64,000 nucleotides of DNA from Crocinitomicaceae bacterium (GTDB lineage: Bacteria > Bacteroidota > Bacteroidia > Flavobacteriales_D > Crocinitomicaceae), in contig JAIPAL010000001.1 in assembly GCA_021740085.1 (NCBI GenBank), positions 62,001 to 126,000 of the forward strand, written 5' to 3'. Positions 29,240 to 38,088 of the stretch are shown one piece after another. Position 1 is the stretch's first letter; each line of letters opens with the position of its first letter. The position numbers and the translations under genes were made by a program. The notes under the pieces are model-generated. The model made no database searches. It was not told the origin of the DNA and was given only the letters and a program-made list of their open reading frames with translations.

Positions 29240-32200
29240 TTAGTTTTGGTTTATTTCAATTTTTTTATCGGGCTCTTCCTCAATTATTTTGACTGGATTT
29301 TTAAGTTGCATGAGTTCCTCCATTAATTCGTTGGCCTCAAGTAAAACACCATCATTAAGATCTTTAGGATAAAAATCAATCACCGATTTTAAGCTTTGTT
29401 CAGCTAGAACATAATCCCCACGTTCGATATCTATTTTTGTTTTTAAAATCAATGCTTTACCAATCCAGAAATTGTAGCTAGGCTTCATTTTTAAGATGGC
29501 ATTAATTTCATTTTCAGCCAGCGTTAAGTCCTTGTTTTTTTGATGAATCTCAGCAAGGTAGTAACGGGATTCAGCAGTCATTGCTGAGCGGGTATTTTTA
29601 ACCAGCCAATTTAAAGAAAGCGCCGCATCGGTATAATTTTCAAGCTTGTAACTAGCCAGTGCTAATACATATTCCGCATCTATATGATTGGCCGTTGTAA
29701 GTCCGTTACTTTCAAGGACGATTTTTGCATAAGCGATCGATTCTTGATAATTGTTGTTAAGAAAATAACACCTCATTAATCCGAGTTTAGCCACGAAAAT
29801 ATTATATGCTTTCGTTGCTATTTTATCAAGTTTCTGGTAATATTTAATACCATTCACATAGTCCTTTTTGTTGTAATAAAAAGCAGAAACCCGCGCGGCT
29901 GCGAATTCTGAATAAGCATTGTTCTCACCAGACAAATACGCTTCATAATTACGAACAGCTTTCACCGTGTCTTTGACTTTAAAGTAGGAATTACCTAGAA
30001 AATAATAAGTTTCATTGGCATACCTACCCTGAGGGAATTTAGTAAGGTATGTTTCAAACTTAGGAATGGCTTCTACGTAATTACTATCAACATAACTTTG
30101 TAAAGCGGGATTATAGAAAAGATTTTCTTTTTCGTCTGGTGAAACGTTGGCACATGGATATTGATCTGCTAAATCGGAGGCTTTTTCTGGTTTTTTCTGT
30201 GCAATATACACATCCATAAGTCCTTTTACAGCTGCAGCACAGACATCCCGCACATTATCATGTTCTAATAATAATTGTTTAAAGTCGAGTTCTGCCTGCG
30301 CATAATTCCATTGTTTATAGTGGATATCAGCAATTTCCAATTGGCAATCGATTAGAAGGGGTGATTGAGGATAATCCGCAAGGTATTTCCTAAAATAAAC
30401 GAGTGCGGGATCGTATTCAGAACCAGACTTATAGCTTTTGGCTAGTTCATAGACCCCATTCATTATATACTTTGAATCTTTATAATCTTCGATTAATGTA
30501 AGTAATGCGTTTATTTTTAGTTGCAATTGGCCGTTATACCCATAACTTTTTGCTAAATAATAGCTTGCTCTATCTGATAGATCAGACTTTAAATCAATGG
30601 TTTCTTTATAGTACTTTATAGCCAGTGCATTTTGTTTACTGGTATAATAGCCATCGGCTAATTTTAAGCAGGCATCTACTTTTTTCTCTTTGTTTTTTGG
30701 GTTTCCCTGTAAGTAAATTTGCAAGGCGTCTAAGGCATCATTATATAATTCTTTATTCCAATAGGCATACCCCAAGTTGTAATAAGCATCGTTTTTTTCC
30801 TCTAAAGAATTGGATGCCGGAGAACCCAAGAATAATTTATATTCTGCGATACTCTCCGTATATTTTTTTAATCGGTAAAAGGCATCTGCGCGCCAATATT
30901 TAGCAAGAGCGACTAGTTGTGGATCTATGGCGTATTTATTAACTAGCGCGAAATTCGTTATTGCTTCCTCGTAACGAGCCTTTTGAAACAATTCTACCCC
31001 GTAATTATACCCGATGATTTGGTATAATGCCTTAAGTTTCGTGTCTTTTGAAGGAAGTTTATCCAATGATTCTAATGCTTTCGAATAATTACTGGTGTTC
31101 GAATACACATTCACGAGACATTGATAAATATCCTGCTTACGGCTAGATTCAGGGTATTTTCTTAGGTAATTTTCAAAAGCTTTAACGGATTCGTCATAGG
31201 GGTTAATGTCAACCTTAAAGGATAAAACCGCAAAATTATACAAAGCGTCTTCTTGTACTTTTTCTAGCGTCTTCATTTCAGAGGCCCTGTAAAAAGCACT
31301 TCTTGCAGGTAATAGTTTGTTTAACTTTTGATATGAATCAGCAATTTGATACATCGCTATTTGGCCAAGGCTATCATCCACCCTTGCTACCCGATCAAAG
31401 TATTTAATTGCCTTATCGTATTCTTCATTACGAAATAAGGAATAGGCAATTTGGTAATCATCCACCCTAGTTGTTTTGGCCTTTTGATAATATATCTCAA
31501 GGTACTTTGCCGCTTCTTTGAATTGATTGAGTTTGTAATACGCGTCCCCCAATAAATGATAAACATCAGAAATCTCGGTTAGTGAGGTAGAGTCCAACAC
31601 GGTTGGTGCGTAATCAACTACATTTTGAAAGCGCATTTGTCGGTGGTAAATCTGAATGATATAGTAAGGAACCACTCCAGAATAATTAGGATCCACTTTT
31701 AGTTTTTCAAATCCTTCTAATGCTACTTGCAATGCCCCGCTCAAATAACTCAAATGTGAAAAAAAGTATAAACTTGGTGACGCGTATTGCGACGTACCAT
31801 CTTTTACATCTCTAAATGCGTTAAGTGCCGTTACTCGATCATCCAATTGAAAAGCCGAATAGCCATGTTTAAACAACAATTCATCTTTACGGTCCTTTTC
31901 AACTGCATTTAAGGGGGTATTTGCGTACCATATTACGGCATTTTCAAAATCTTCTTTTTGAAAGAAGAAATTAGCAATTTTAAATGAAATGACCGCTTTG
32001 TTTATGTTTTCTGGATAGCGGTTATTATAAGCAATCAATAGGGGGATAGCGTCTTCATTAAATAATTCTAATGCAGAAAGCCCCTCATAATAATACGCTT
32101 TTTGGATAAAAAGATCATTTTCGGACGGGTGCGTATTAATAAAAGCCCGGAATTCCTCCCTTGCCGCACTATATTGCGCCTTTTCGAAGAGTTCTTCCGC

Positions 32201-32308
32201 ATGATAATATAACGAGTTGTCCCCGCTGTACTTTTTTGTTTCTTGTCCTTGGACATGAAATGCCATGCACAAGAATAAAAAGCTAATATAAAAAACCTTA
32301 ATTTTCAT
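29240..32308 (-). CDS. Exported tetratricopeptide-repeat protein
   Basis: About 1022 residues, beginning at the ATG for MKIKVFYISFLFLC, which starts a clear signal peptide ending near HVQGQ; an in-frame TTG three codons upstream is a less likely start. The rest is a continuous TPR solenoid with dozens of repeats (for example AIKYFDRVARVDDSLGQIAM, AYYNLGYAYWNKELYNDAL, VYELAKSYKSGSEYDPALVY), ending in a short acidic/basic tail. Such large periplasmic TPR proteins serve as scaffolds for outer-membrane assemblies. The barrel protein immediately downstream is the obvious candidate partner. A full promoter lies directly upstream. Confidence 0.85.
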   Translation of the reverse strand: MKIKVFYISFLFLCMAFHVQGQETKKYSGDNSLYYHAEELFEKAQYSAAREEFRAFINTHPSENDLFIQKAYYYEGLSALELFNEDAIPLLIAYNNRYPENINKAVISFKIANFFFQKEDFENAVIWYANTPLNAVEKDRKDELLFKHGYSAFQLDDRVTALNAFRDVKDGTSQYASPSLYFFSHLSYLSGALQVALEGFEKLKVDPNYSGVVPYYIIQIYHRQMRFQNVVDYAPTVLDSTSLTEISDVYHLLGDAYYKLNQFKEAAKYLEIYYQKAKTTRVDDYQIAYSLFRNEEYDKAIKYFDRVARVDDSLGQIAMYQIADSYQKLNKLLPARSAFYRASEMKTLEKVQEDALYNFAVLSFKVDINPYDESVKAFENYLRKYPESSRKQDIYQCLVNVYSNTSNYSKALESLDKLPSKDTKLKALYQIIGYNYGVELFQKARYEEAITNFALVNKYAIDPQLVALAKYWRADAFYRLKKYTESIAEYKLFLGSPASNSLEEKNDAYYNLGYAYWNKELYNDALDALQIYLQGNPKNKEKKVDACLKLADGYYTSKQNALAIKYYKETIDLKSDLSDRASYYLAKSYGYNGQLQLKINALLTLIEDYKDSKYIMNGVYELAKSYKSGSEYDPALVYFRKYLADYPQSPLLIDCQLEIADIHYKQWNYAQAELDFKQLLLEHDNVRDVCAAAVKGLMDVYIAQKKPEKASDLADQYPCANVSPDEKENLFYNPALQSYVDSNYVEAIPKFETYLTKFPQGRYANETYYFLGNSYFKVKDTVKAVRNYEAYLSGENNAYSEFAAARVSAFYYNKKDYVNGIKYYQKLDKIATKAYNIFVAKLGLMRCYFLNNNYQESIAYAKIVLESNGLTTANHIDAEYVLALASYKLENYTDAALSLNWLVKNTRSAMTAESRYYLAEIHQKNKDLTLAENEINAILKMKPSYNFWIGKALILKTKIDIERGDYVLAEQSLKSVIDFYPKDLNDGVLLEANELMEELMQLKNPVKIIEEEPDKKIEINQN

Positions 32309-32315
32309 CAAGGAC

Positions 32316-32346
32316 AAAGTTACATAGTGAATTTACTAGCATCAAT
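32316..32346 (-). promoter_or_regulatory. Bacteroidota-type promoter for the TPR-barrel operon
   Basis: On the minus strand TTG (about 32344-32346), 20 bases, then TAACTTTG (about 32316-32323); coordinates are good to about one base. It ends within 10 bases of the TPR protein ATG, so the leader is very short. Confidence 0.5.
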
Positions 32347-32447
32347 TCATGGATTAAAAGTTATACACTTTAACGTGTTAAGAGAAAAGCGTTGCATTTG
32401 AAAATAATACGTTTAGGATCCACATATTTGTAAAAAAAAAACAGGCC

Positions 32448-33119
32448 GTGTCAAAAGTTATTACGCTATCTAACGCAAAAATTTATCAGCAAACCCAATT
32501 GGTTTTAGACAATGTTTGGCTCTCCGTTGAACAAGGTGAATTCGCTTATCTAGTAGGAAAGACGGGAAGCGGAAAAAGTAGCCTTTTGAAAACGCTTTAC
32601 GCAGAAATACCACTAAAAGAAGGAGAGGGAATTGTCACAGACTATAACTTAAGGAGAATTACAAAAAAAGAAACACCCTTCTTAAGAAGAAAAATTGGGA
32701 TTATATTTCAAGATTTCCAACTATTAATGGACAGAACGGTTATTCAAAACATGTACTTTGTTTTGGGGGCTACCGGCTGGAAGGATAAAGAAAAAATACA
32801 CAATCGCGCTCTAAGCGTTTTACAGCTTGTGGGGATAGAACAGAAAGCAGCGGTATTTCCTCACGCGCTTTCTGGAGGAGAACAACAAAGGGTGTCTATC
32901 GCTCGTGCACTTTTAAACAAACCGCAATTAATTTTGGCGGACGAGCCAACGGGTAATCTAGACATTGAAACTTCGGAAGAAATAATGCAATTATTACTTG
33001 CCTTGGCGAAAGAAGAAAACACCGCGATATTGATGGCAAGTCACGACACATCAATTATTCAAAAATTTCCAGGACGAATTGTCAAAATAGAAGGCGGAGA
33101 GTTAAAGGAATCAGAGTAA
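32448..33119 (+). CDS. ftsE: FtsE-like ABC transporter ATP-binding protein
   Basis: A 223-residue ABC ATPase. Walker A is GKTGSGKSS, the Q-loop is IFQDFQLL, the signature is [15 protein letters not shown], Walker B is [12 protein letters not shown], and the switch His is in MASHD. The [14 protein letters not shown] stretch and overall length fit FtsE, which with FtsX regulates septal peptidoglycan hydrolysis. The start is GTG at 32448 and no ATG fits the conserved N-terminus. No permease is adjacent; the ftsX gene lies at 4719-5603. It overlaps phoH tail to tail by 9 bases. A LolD-like or other ABC role cannot be fully excluded. Confidence 0.82.
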   Translation: MSKVITLSNAKIYQQTQLVLDNVWLSVEQGEFAYLVGKTGSGKSSLLKTLYAEIPLKEGEGIVTDYNLRRITKKETPFLRRKIGIIFQDFQLLMDRTVIQNMYFVLGATGWKDKEKIHNRALSVLQLVGIEQKAAVFPHALSGGEQQRVSIARALLNKPQLILADEPTGNLDIETSEEIMQLLLALAKEENTAILMASHDTSIIQKFPGRIVKIEGGELKESE

Positions 33120-34436
33120 TTCATTCGCTAAATTAGCAAGTTCCGACCTTTCTCCTTTCTCTAATTTAACATGAGAAAAAAGCACTTGATTTTTTAGTTT
33201 ATCAATTAAATACGCTAAACCATTACTGTTTTCATCCAAATATGGTGTGTCAATTTGATGTACATCTCCCGTGAAAACAATTTTTGTGTTTTCTCCCGCC
33301 CTAGTTATTATGGTTTTTACTTCATGTGGAGAAAGGTTTTGTGCCTCGTCAACAATAAACATAATATTGGATAAACTTCTTCCACGGATAAAAGCTAAAG
33401 GTGTAATGATTATCTTACCCGACTCCTGCATCTCTACAATCGCCTTATGCTTTTTTTCGTTTTCACCAAACTGAGATTTGATATATTTTAAATTATCCCA
33501 CAAAGGCTCCATGTAGGGGCTTATCTTGTCGTTGGCATCTCCGGGAAGAAAGCCAATGTCTTTATTAGAAAGTGGCACGATGGGTCTCGCAAGAATAATT
33601 TGGTTAAATTGCTTTTCTTGTTCCAGTGCTGCTGCTAGCGCCAAAAGTGTTTTTCCTGTCCCCGCCACGCCCTGAAGCGCTACTAATTTAACATTGTTAT
33701 TTAAGAGGGCGTGAAAAGCAAAAGCTTGTTCTGCATTTTTAGGCTTTATTCCGTATATAAACTCTTTTTCAATTCGTTCAACTTGGTTGTTTTGTTGGTT
33801 GTAAAAGGCAAGAGTCGATGACTTCCCGTTTTTTAAAATATAATATCCATTATTTATTTTTTTATCCTTTAATATACCGTTCTCTGTTATCCATCCTCTT
33901 GTGAAAACTTCGCGGATAACATCTGAGTCAATGCCCTCGATGGTAGAGGAACTTGTTGAGGTTATATCATCGGCATCGACTTTCCCAGTTTCATAATCTT
34001 CCGCCATTACCCCAAGTGCTTTGGCTTTGATGCGAAGATTAATATCTTTAGTAACCAAAACAACTTCATTTTTAGGCTCTTGTTCTTTTAGAAACAAGGC
34101 CGAATTAATTATTTTGTGATCATTTTTACCCTGAGAATAAATTTTTTCGGCATCGATTGTTTTGGGATTGTATTCCATTACAATTTTAAATTCTCCCAAG
34201 CCGCTCCCTAAAGAAATCCATTCTTGAAGCCCGCCTCCGGCAGAAAGTTTATCAATAAATCGAATTACCTCACGTGCCGAAAAGTTTTTCGTGTCGTTTC
34301 CTAATTTAAACTTGTCTAATTCTTCCAAAACAGTTATTGGAACAGCTACATTATTATGTTTAAAGTGTGTAATGGCCTGATGATCATGTAGTAAAACAGA
34401 AGTGTCTAATACGAATATTTTTTTTGTCTTTTTCAT
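33111..34436 (-). CDS. PhoH-family ATPase with N-terminal PIN domain
   Basis: A 441-residue PIN-PhoH fusion (YlaK/PhoH2 type). The N-terminal PIN nuclease domain (about 1-140) has acidic residues in FVLDTSVLLHD, LEELDKF and VTKDINLR. The C-terminal PhoH ATPase has Walker A GVAGTGKTLL, Walker B FIVDEAQNLSPHE and TGDVHQIDTPYL. Proteins of this type are RNA helicase/ribonucleases linked to toxin-antitoxin-like behaviour in some bacteria. No antitoxin gene is adjacent. The coding end overlaps ftsE by 9 bases in convergent orientation. Confidence 0.9.
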   Translation of the reverse strand: MKKTKKIFVLDTSVLLHDHQAITHFKHNNVAVPITVLEELDKFKLGNDTKNFSAREVIRFIDKLSAGGGLQEWISLGSGLGEFKIVMEYNPKTIDAEKIYSQGKNDHKIINSALFLKEQEPKNEVVLVTKDINLRIKAKALGVMAEDYETGKVDADDITSTSSSTIEGIDSDVIREVFTRGWITENGILKDKKINNGYYILKNGKSSTLAFYNQQNNQVERIEKEFIYGIKPKNAEQAFAFHALLNNNVKLVALQGVAGTGKTLLALAAALEQEKQFNQIILARPIVPLSNKDIGFLPGDANDKISPYMEPLWDNLKYIKSQFGENEKKHKAIVEMQESGKIIITPLAFIRGRSLSNIMFIVDEAQNLSPHEVKTIITRAGENTKIVFTGDVHQIDTPYLDENSNGLAYLIDKLKNQVLFSHVKLEKGERSELANLANELL

Positions 34437-34502
34437 TTACAAAGTCTTTCGATGAAGGTACTTTGTTTTCAAAAAAGGATAATTAGTTCTTATTGAACTT
34501 AT

Positions 34503-34592
34503 CTACAATGGTATGTTAGCAGTAACATATTGTTTACATTCCAATTCGTATTCTTTTTGCGAAAAATCAGCAATTAGAGGATGTTTCCCCAT
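34503..34592 (-). pseudogene. Short reading frame upstream of phoH, possible gene remnant
   Basis: The minus strand is open from 34631 to a TAG at 34503-34505. Its translation looks protein-like: DFLVDQVNKLMGKHPLIADF, then SQKEYELECKQYVTANIPL. The only ATG, at 34590-34592, gives 29 residues. The rest of the open stretch has no ATG, and an in-frame TAG precedes it, so this may be the decayed C-terminus of a lost gene or a small protein with an unusual start. I do not recognise a family. The remainder of this 231-base gap holds only the promoter box for the next gene. Confidence 0.25.
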
Positions 34593-34653
34593 TAATTTAT
34601 TTACTTGATCTACTAAAAAATCAAAATGTTTCTATAAAAGTGACGCACTTTTT

Positions 34654-34661
34654 TAACTTTG
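34654..34661 (+). promoter_or_regulatory. -7 box for the S41-like peptidase gene
   Basis: TAACTTTG, an exact TAnnTTTG match, ends 6 bases before the ATG at 34668, so the transcript would be nearly leaderless. No TTG is found at the standard distance. Confidence 0.4.
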
Positions 34662-34667
34662 TATTAA

Positions 34668-36137
34668 ATGAAGCACCTACATAAGCACACCATTGTTTTG
34701 TTATTATTTGTATTCTCCGGCCATTTTGTACAGACGCAACCGTGCAAGTTTTTCTTTTTTAGAAAATCAGTGGATGTTTCACAGGATAAAGTGTGCAATG
34801 ATTTATTATTGATTGACCTACAATTTATTAAAAAAAAATTAGAGGAAGTTCACCCGTCTTTATACATGTATTGTCCAAAAGATTCTTTTGATTCCGCTTA
34901 TAATGCGACACTATTAGCACTAAACAAACCATATACGATTTATGATTTTTCTTTGTTGGTTTCAGACTGGCTTTCTTTATTACATGACTCCCATACCTTT
35001 TTGCCACCTAAGAATTTAGTACAATATAAATCAAAGGGGCGCCACTCGTATCCTTTTCGATTGTGCGAGATTGATAACAAACTTTTTGTTACTGAAAGTT
35101 GGAGGAGCCGACTTCCTCAAGGCGCTGAATTAATCGATTTTGACAAGGTATCCATATCTAAAACAATCGAAAGATCACTTCGGATGAGCCCCATTGAAGG
35201 AAATGTTTATGAAGCGCAGAAAGAATTTTCAATTTCACAGCTTGGCTCTCTATTAAATGTTTCATCTACAACCAATAAAAAAAGGATAAAATATTACTTG
35301 CCAGGAAAAGACACTGTAACCGCGATAATCTCTCCCCCGATATTTTGGAGATCTAAAGCAGGAAACAAATTAAATGCCCCGAAGAAAGAATTATGTTTAA
35401 ACATTTATGACACCACCGCGCACCTCGTTATAAATAGTTTCAGTCCGAAATCTTATAAGAAGTTTAAATTAGAACTTACCAGGATTTTCGAGGAAATAAA
35501 GATGAAAAACATACAACATTTAATAATAGATTTAAGGGATAATTTAGGTGGTTATGTTGCCCTAGAAGAATATCTTATGCTCTTAATTGCCAAGAACACG
35601 TCTAGTTTCAAAGCGGAATATATTTATAAAAGGAGTGCACATGATCGTTTTTCAACCTTAAGTATACAGCAACGTTGGCAGTTCAAACAATTAGCAAAAC
35701 GACCTTATTCAAGCGATGCCTTACGAAAAGAATTAGCGTTTTTTTATAGTCCCTATGGCACTGTTGACACCATTTTAATTACTACCCAGCTCAAAAATAA
35801 AGCGATGGATTCTTATTCAAATAAATGTACGCTCTTAACTAATGGCTTATCGATGTCAGCATCGGCTAATTTCGCTGCGTGGTTTAGGACCGTGGATAGA
35901 GGTCAGATAGTTGGTACACCTTGCATGGGCACATTATCAGGCACTTTTGCTAATTCAACAGTAATATTCTTACCCAACACCATGTTGTCGGTATCTATTT
36001 CAACCTTAAAAATAACTCCAGCTCACTTATCGGAAATTTCATTGAGCCCAATAGTACCAGATGTTATAATAATCCCCACTCAAACACAATTGATTAAGGG
36101 GATAGACCCGTGCATTGATTTCTTACTAAACAACTAA
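34668..36137 (+). CDS. Exported S41-family (IRBP/C-terminal-processing-like) peptidase homologue
   Basis: A 489-residue protein with a signal peptide (MKHLHKHTIVLLLFVFSGHF). The N-terminal helical part (VCNDLLLIDLQFIKKKLEEV, LVSDWLSLLHDSHT) is typical of Bacteroidota S41 proteins. The core has IIDLRDNLGGY, the S41 strand-loop, and TNGLSMSASANFAAWF, which carries the nucleophilic Ser candidate. The IVGTPCMGTLSGTF segment corresponds to the glycine-rich substrate loop of the IRBP-type branch. No Lys lies 20-30 residues after the Ser, so the Ser-Lys dyad of CtpA/Prc is not seen; an IRBP/tricorn-like mechanism or an inactive homologue is possible. No PDZ domain is evident. It stands 2 bases before the aminotransferase gene. 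Confidence 0.75.
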   Translation: MKHLHKHTIVLLLFVFSGHFVQTQPCKFFFFRKSVDVSQDKVCNDLLLIDLQFIKKKLEEVHPSLYMYCPKDSFDSAYNATLLALNKPYTIYDFSLLVSDWLSLLHDSHTFLPPKNLVQYKSKGRHSYPFRLCEIDNKLFVTESWRSRLPQGAELIDFDKVSISKTIERSLRMSPIEGNVYEAQKEFSISQLGSLLNVSSTTNKKRIKYYLPGKDTVTAIISPPIFWRSKAGNKLNAPKKELCLNIYDTTAHLVINSFSPKSYKKFKLELTRIFEEIKMKNIQHLIIDLRDNLGGYVALEEYLMLLIAKNTSSFKAEYIYKRSAHDRFSTLSIQQRWQFKQLAKRPYSSDALRKELAFFYSPYGTVDTILITTQLKNKAMDSYSNKCTLLTNGLSMSASANFAAWFRTVDRGQIVGTPCMGTLSGTFANSTVIFLPNTMLSVSISTLKITPAHLSEISLSPIVPDVIIIPTQTQLIKGIDPCIDFLLNN

Positions 36138-36139
36138 TT

Positions 36140-37270
36140 ATGGAAAGTAAATTACCATTAATTGGCACCACCATTTTTACCAAAATGTCATTAATGGCCG
36201 CCGAAAATAAGGCTATAAATCTTGCCCAAGGATTTCCTAATTACCCCATTGATGCCCAATTACAAAACTTAATAGGTGAACACAGTACGTACGATGTTCA
36301 TCAATACGCCCCAATGCAGGGAAATGTAACATTAAGGCAAGAAATTGCACAACTTATAAATACTAAATACAAGTGTAAAATTGACCCAAATGAAAATATA
36401 TTAATAACGGCGGGTGCCACTCAGGGTATTTTTACAACGATTCAAGCCTTGGTTTCAGCCGGGGAAGAAGTAATCATTTTAGACCCAAGTTACGACTGCT
36501 ACGAAGTACCCATTTTATTAGTGGGAGCAAGACCAAATCATATTTTACTAGACAAAAAATTTAGGCCGGATTGGCAAAAAATAAATGACAGTGTTTCCTC
36601 AAAAACAAAGATGATAATTATTAATTCTCCTCACAATCCAAGTGGCGTTTTGTGGGAAGAGTCGGATATGCTTTTATTGGTAGAATTAGTAAAAAAACAT
36701 CCTAAATTAATCGTGTTGTCTGATGAGGTTTACGAGTTTATAACTTTTGAGAAGCCACATATTTCCGCAGCTTTTAATGAAATATTGCGTGAAAGATCGG
36801 TTGTTGTATCTTCCTTCGGGAAAACATTTCATGTTACAGGATGGAAAGTCGGTTATCTGACAGCTCCAAAAGCCCTCTTAACTGAAATAATTAAAGTACA
36901 TCAGTATTTAGTTTTTTCTGTGAATAGCTTGGCACAATCTGTATTAGGCGCGTATTTACCGCTGTCTAATATTGAACAGTTGGGACAATTTTATAAGGAA
37001 AAAAGAGACACGTTTCGAGAAGCATTAAGTGGTAGCAGGTTTACATTACTTCCTTGCGAAGGCGCCTATTTTCAATTAGCATCCTATTCGGCAATAAGTA
37101 ATAAATCAGACATTGATTTCTGCGAAGAGTTAACTAAAAAACATGGCGTAGCAGCCATTCCCGTTTCTGCTTTCTACAGTAATAAATTTGATCAACAACT
37201 AGTACGATTTTGCTTTGCAAAAGATAATGAAACGATACTAAAAGCTACCCAGTTATTATGCGCGATTTAA
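36140..37270 (+). CDS. PLP-dependent aminotransferase, methionine (KMTB) aminotransferase-like
   Basis: A 376-residue class I/II aminotransferase. PLP-binding features: N and P in INSPHNPSGV, DEVYEF, and the Schiff-base lysine K228 in SSFGKTFHVTGWK. The N-terminal LAQGFPNYPID and QYAPMQG motifs fit the kynurenine/glutamine transaminase K branch, including E. coli YbdL. The next gene is an omega-amidase overlapping by 13 bases. That pairing is known in methionine salvage: the transaminase turns 2-keto-4-methylthiobutyrate into methionine with glutamine as donor, and the omega-amidase removes the resulting ketoglutaramate. Confidence 0.85.
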   Translation: MESKLPLIGTTIFTKMSLMAAENKAINLAQGFPNYPIDAQLQNLIGEHSTYDVHQYAPMQGNVTLRQEIAQLINTKYKCKIDPNENILITAGATQGIFTTIQALVSAGEEVIILDPSYDCYEVPILLVGARPNHILLDKKFRPDWQKINDSVSSKTKMIIINSPHNPSGVLWEESDMLLLVELVKKHPKLIVLSDEVYEFITFEKPHISAAFNEILRERSVVVSSFGKTFHVTGWKVGYLTAPKALLTEIIKVHQYLVFSVNSLAQSVLGAYLPLSNIEQLGQFYKEKRDTFREALSGSRFTLLPCEGAYFQLASYSAISNKSDIDFCEELTKKHGVAAIPVSAFYSNKFDQQLVRFCFAKDNETILKATQLLCAI

Positions 37271-38034
37271 CAATTTCATTAATTCAAACCACCCAATTTT
37301 GGGAGGACAAAAGTAAAAACATAGCCAGTTTCATTGCTTTAATGAATGAAAATTTCTCAACGGACTTAATTCTACTTCCCGAAATGTTTAATACATCTTT
37401 CAGCATGGATGCATTGAACCTAGCCGAGTCGCCAGAGAACTCAACAAGTCTAAACCAATTGAAAATTTGGGCCAAACAAAAAAATGCGGCTATTTATTCC
37501 TCGATGATGGTTAAAGATGGCGAACAGTTCTTTAACAGAGGCGTTTTCATTTATCCCAATGGAGAAATTTCCTATTACGACAAGAGAAATTTATTTGCCT
37601 TAGGTGGGGAAGGAGCTGTTTTCTCACCGGGGAAAGAAGAAAAAATAGTTGATTATTTAGGTTGGAAGATTAACTTACAAATATGTTTTGATTTAAGATT
37701 CCCCTCCTGTTCAGCGAACAACATGGACAAGGAAGGTAACGCGAAGTATGATTTATTACTTTATGTGGCAAATTGGCCAGAAAAACGCATTGCTCACTGG
37801 GAGAAATTATTAGTTGCTCGAGCTATTGAAAACCAAGCCTATGTGGCAGGATTAAATAGGGTAGGTGTGGATGGAAATGGCTTAAATTATAATGGTCAAT
37901 CAGTTGTTAATGATTATAATGGCCTACCCATTCTTTCCTTCGAAAAAAACGAAAATGCCGTAAGATCCACCATCCTGAGTGCAAGATCTCTTAAGACATT
38001 TAGAAAGGAACTTCCTTTTTTGAAAGACTGTTAG
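37258..38034 (+). CDS. Nitrilase-superfamily omega-amidase (YafV/Nit2-like)
   Basis: A 258-residue carbon-nitrogen hydrolase with a complete Glu-Lys-Cys triad: E42 (LLPEMF), K109 (YYDKRNLF) and C143 (LQICFDLRFP). The YYDKRNLF and CFDLRFP motifs are those of YafV-type omega-amidases, which hydrolyse 2-oxoglutaramate and 2-oxosuccinamate. Its start lies inside the aminotransferase frame, a 13-base overlap, so the genes are translationally coupled. Together they probably serve methionine salvage with glutamine as amino donor. No other salvage genes are in the window. Confidence 0.88.
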   Translation: MRDLTISLIQTTQFWEDKSKNIASFIALMNENFSTDLILLPEMFNTSFSMDALNLAESPENSTSLNQLKIWAKQKNAAIYSSMMVKDGEQFFNRGVFIYPNGEISYYDKRNLFALGGEGAVFSPGKEEKIVDYLGWKINLQICFDLRFPSCSANNMDKEGNAKYDLLLYVANWPEKRIAHWEKLLVARAIENQAYVAGLNRVGVDGNGLNYNGQSVVNDYNGLPILSFEKNENAVRSTILSARSLKTFRKELPFLKDC

Positions 38035-38054
38035 GAAAACAAGGAAAAAAGCCC

Positions 38055-38062
38055 TAATTTTG
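38055..38062 (+). promoter_or_regulatory. -7 box for the choice-of-anchor-J T9SS protein
   Basis: TAATTTTG, an exact TAnnTTTG match, 26 bases before the ATG. The upstream TTG is not at consensus spacing (a TTA stands 21 bases away), so strength is uncertain. Confidence 0.45.
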
Positions 38063-38088
38063 AAAAACAAAAATCTCAAATCAACGAC

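Noticed and set aside
27294..32385. Shared TTAACGTG-type sequences in the gaps near 27300 and 32370
   Set aside because: Only 8 bases in common, in AT-rich sequence; not enough to call an operator.
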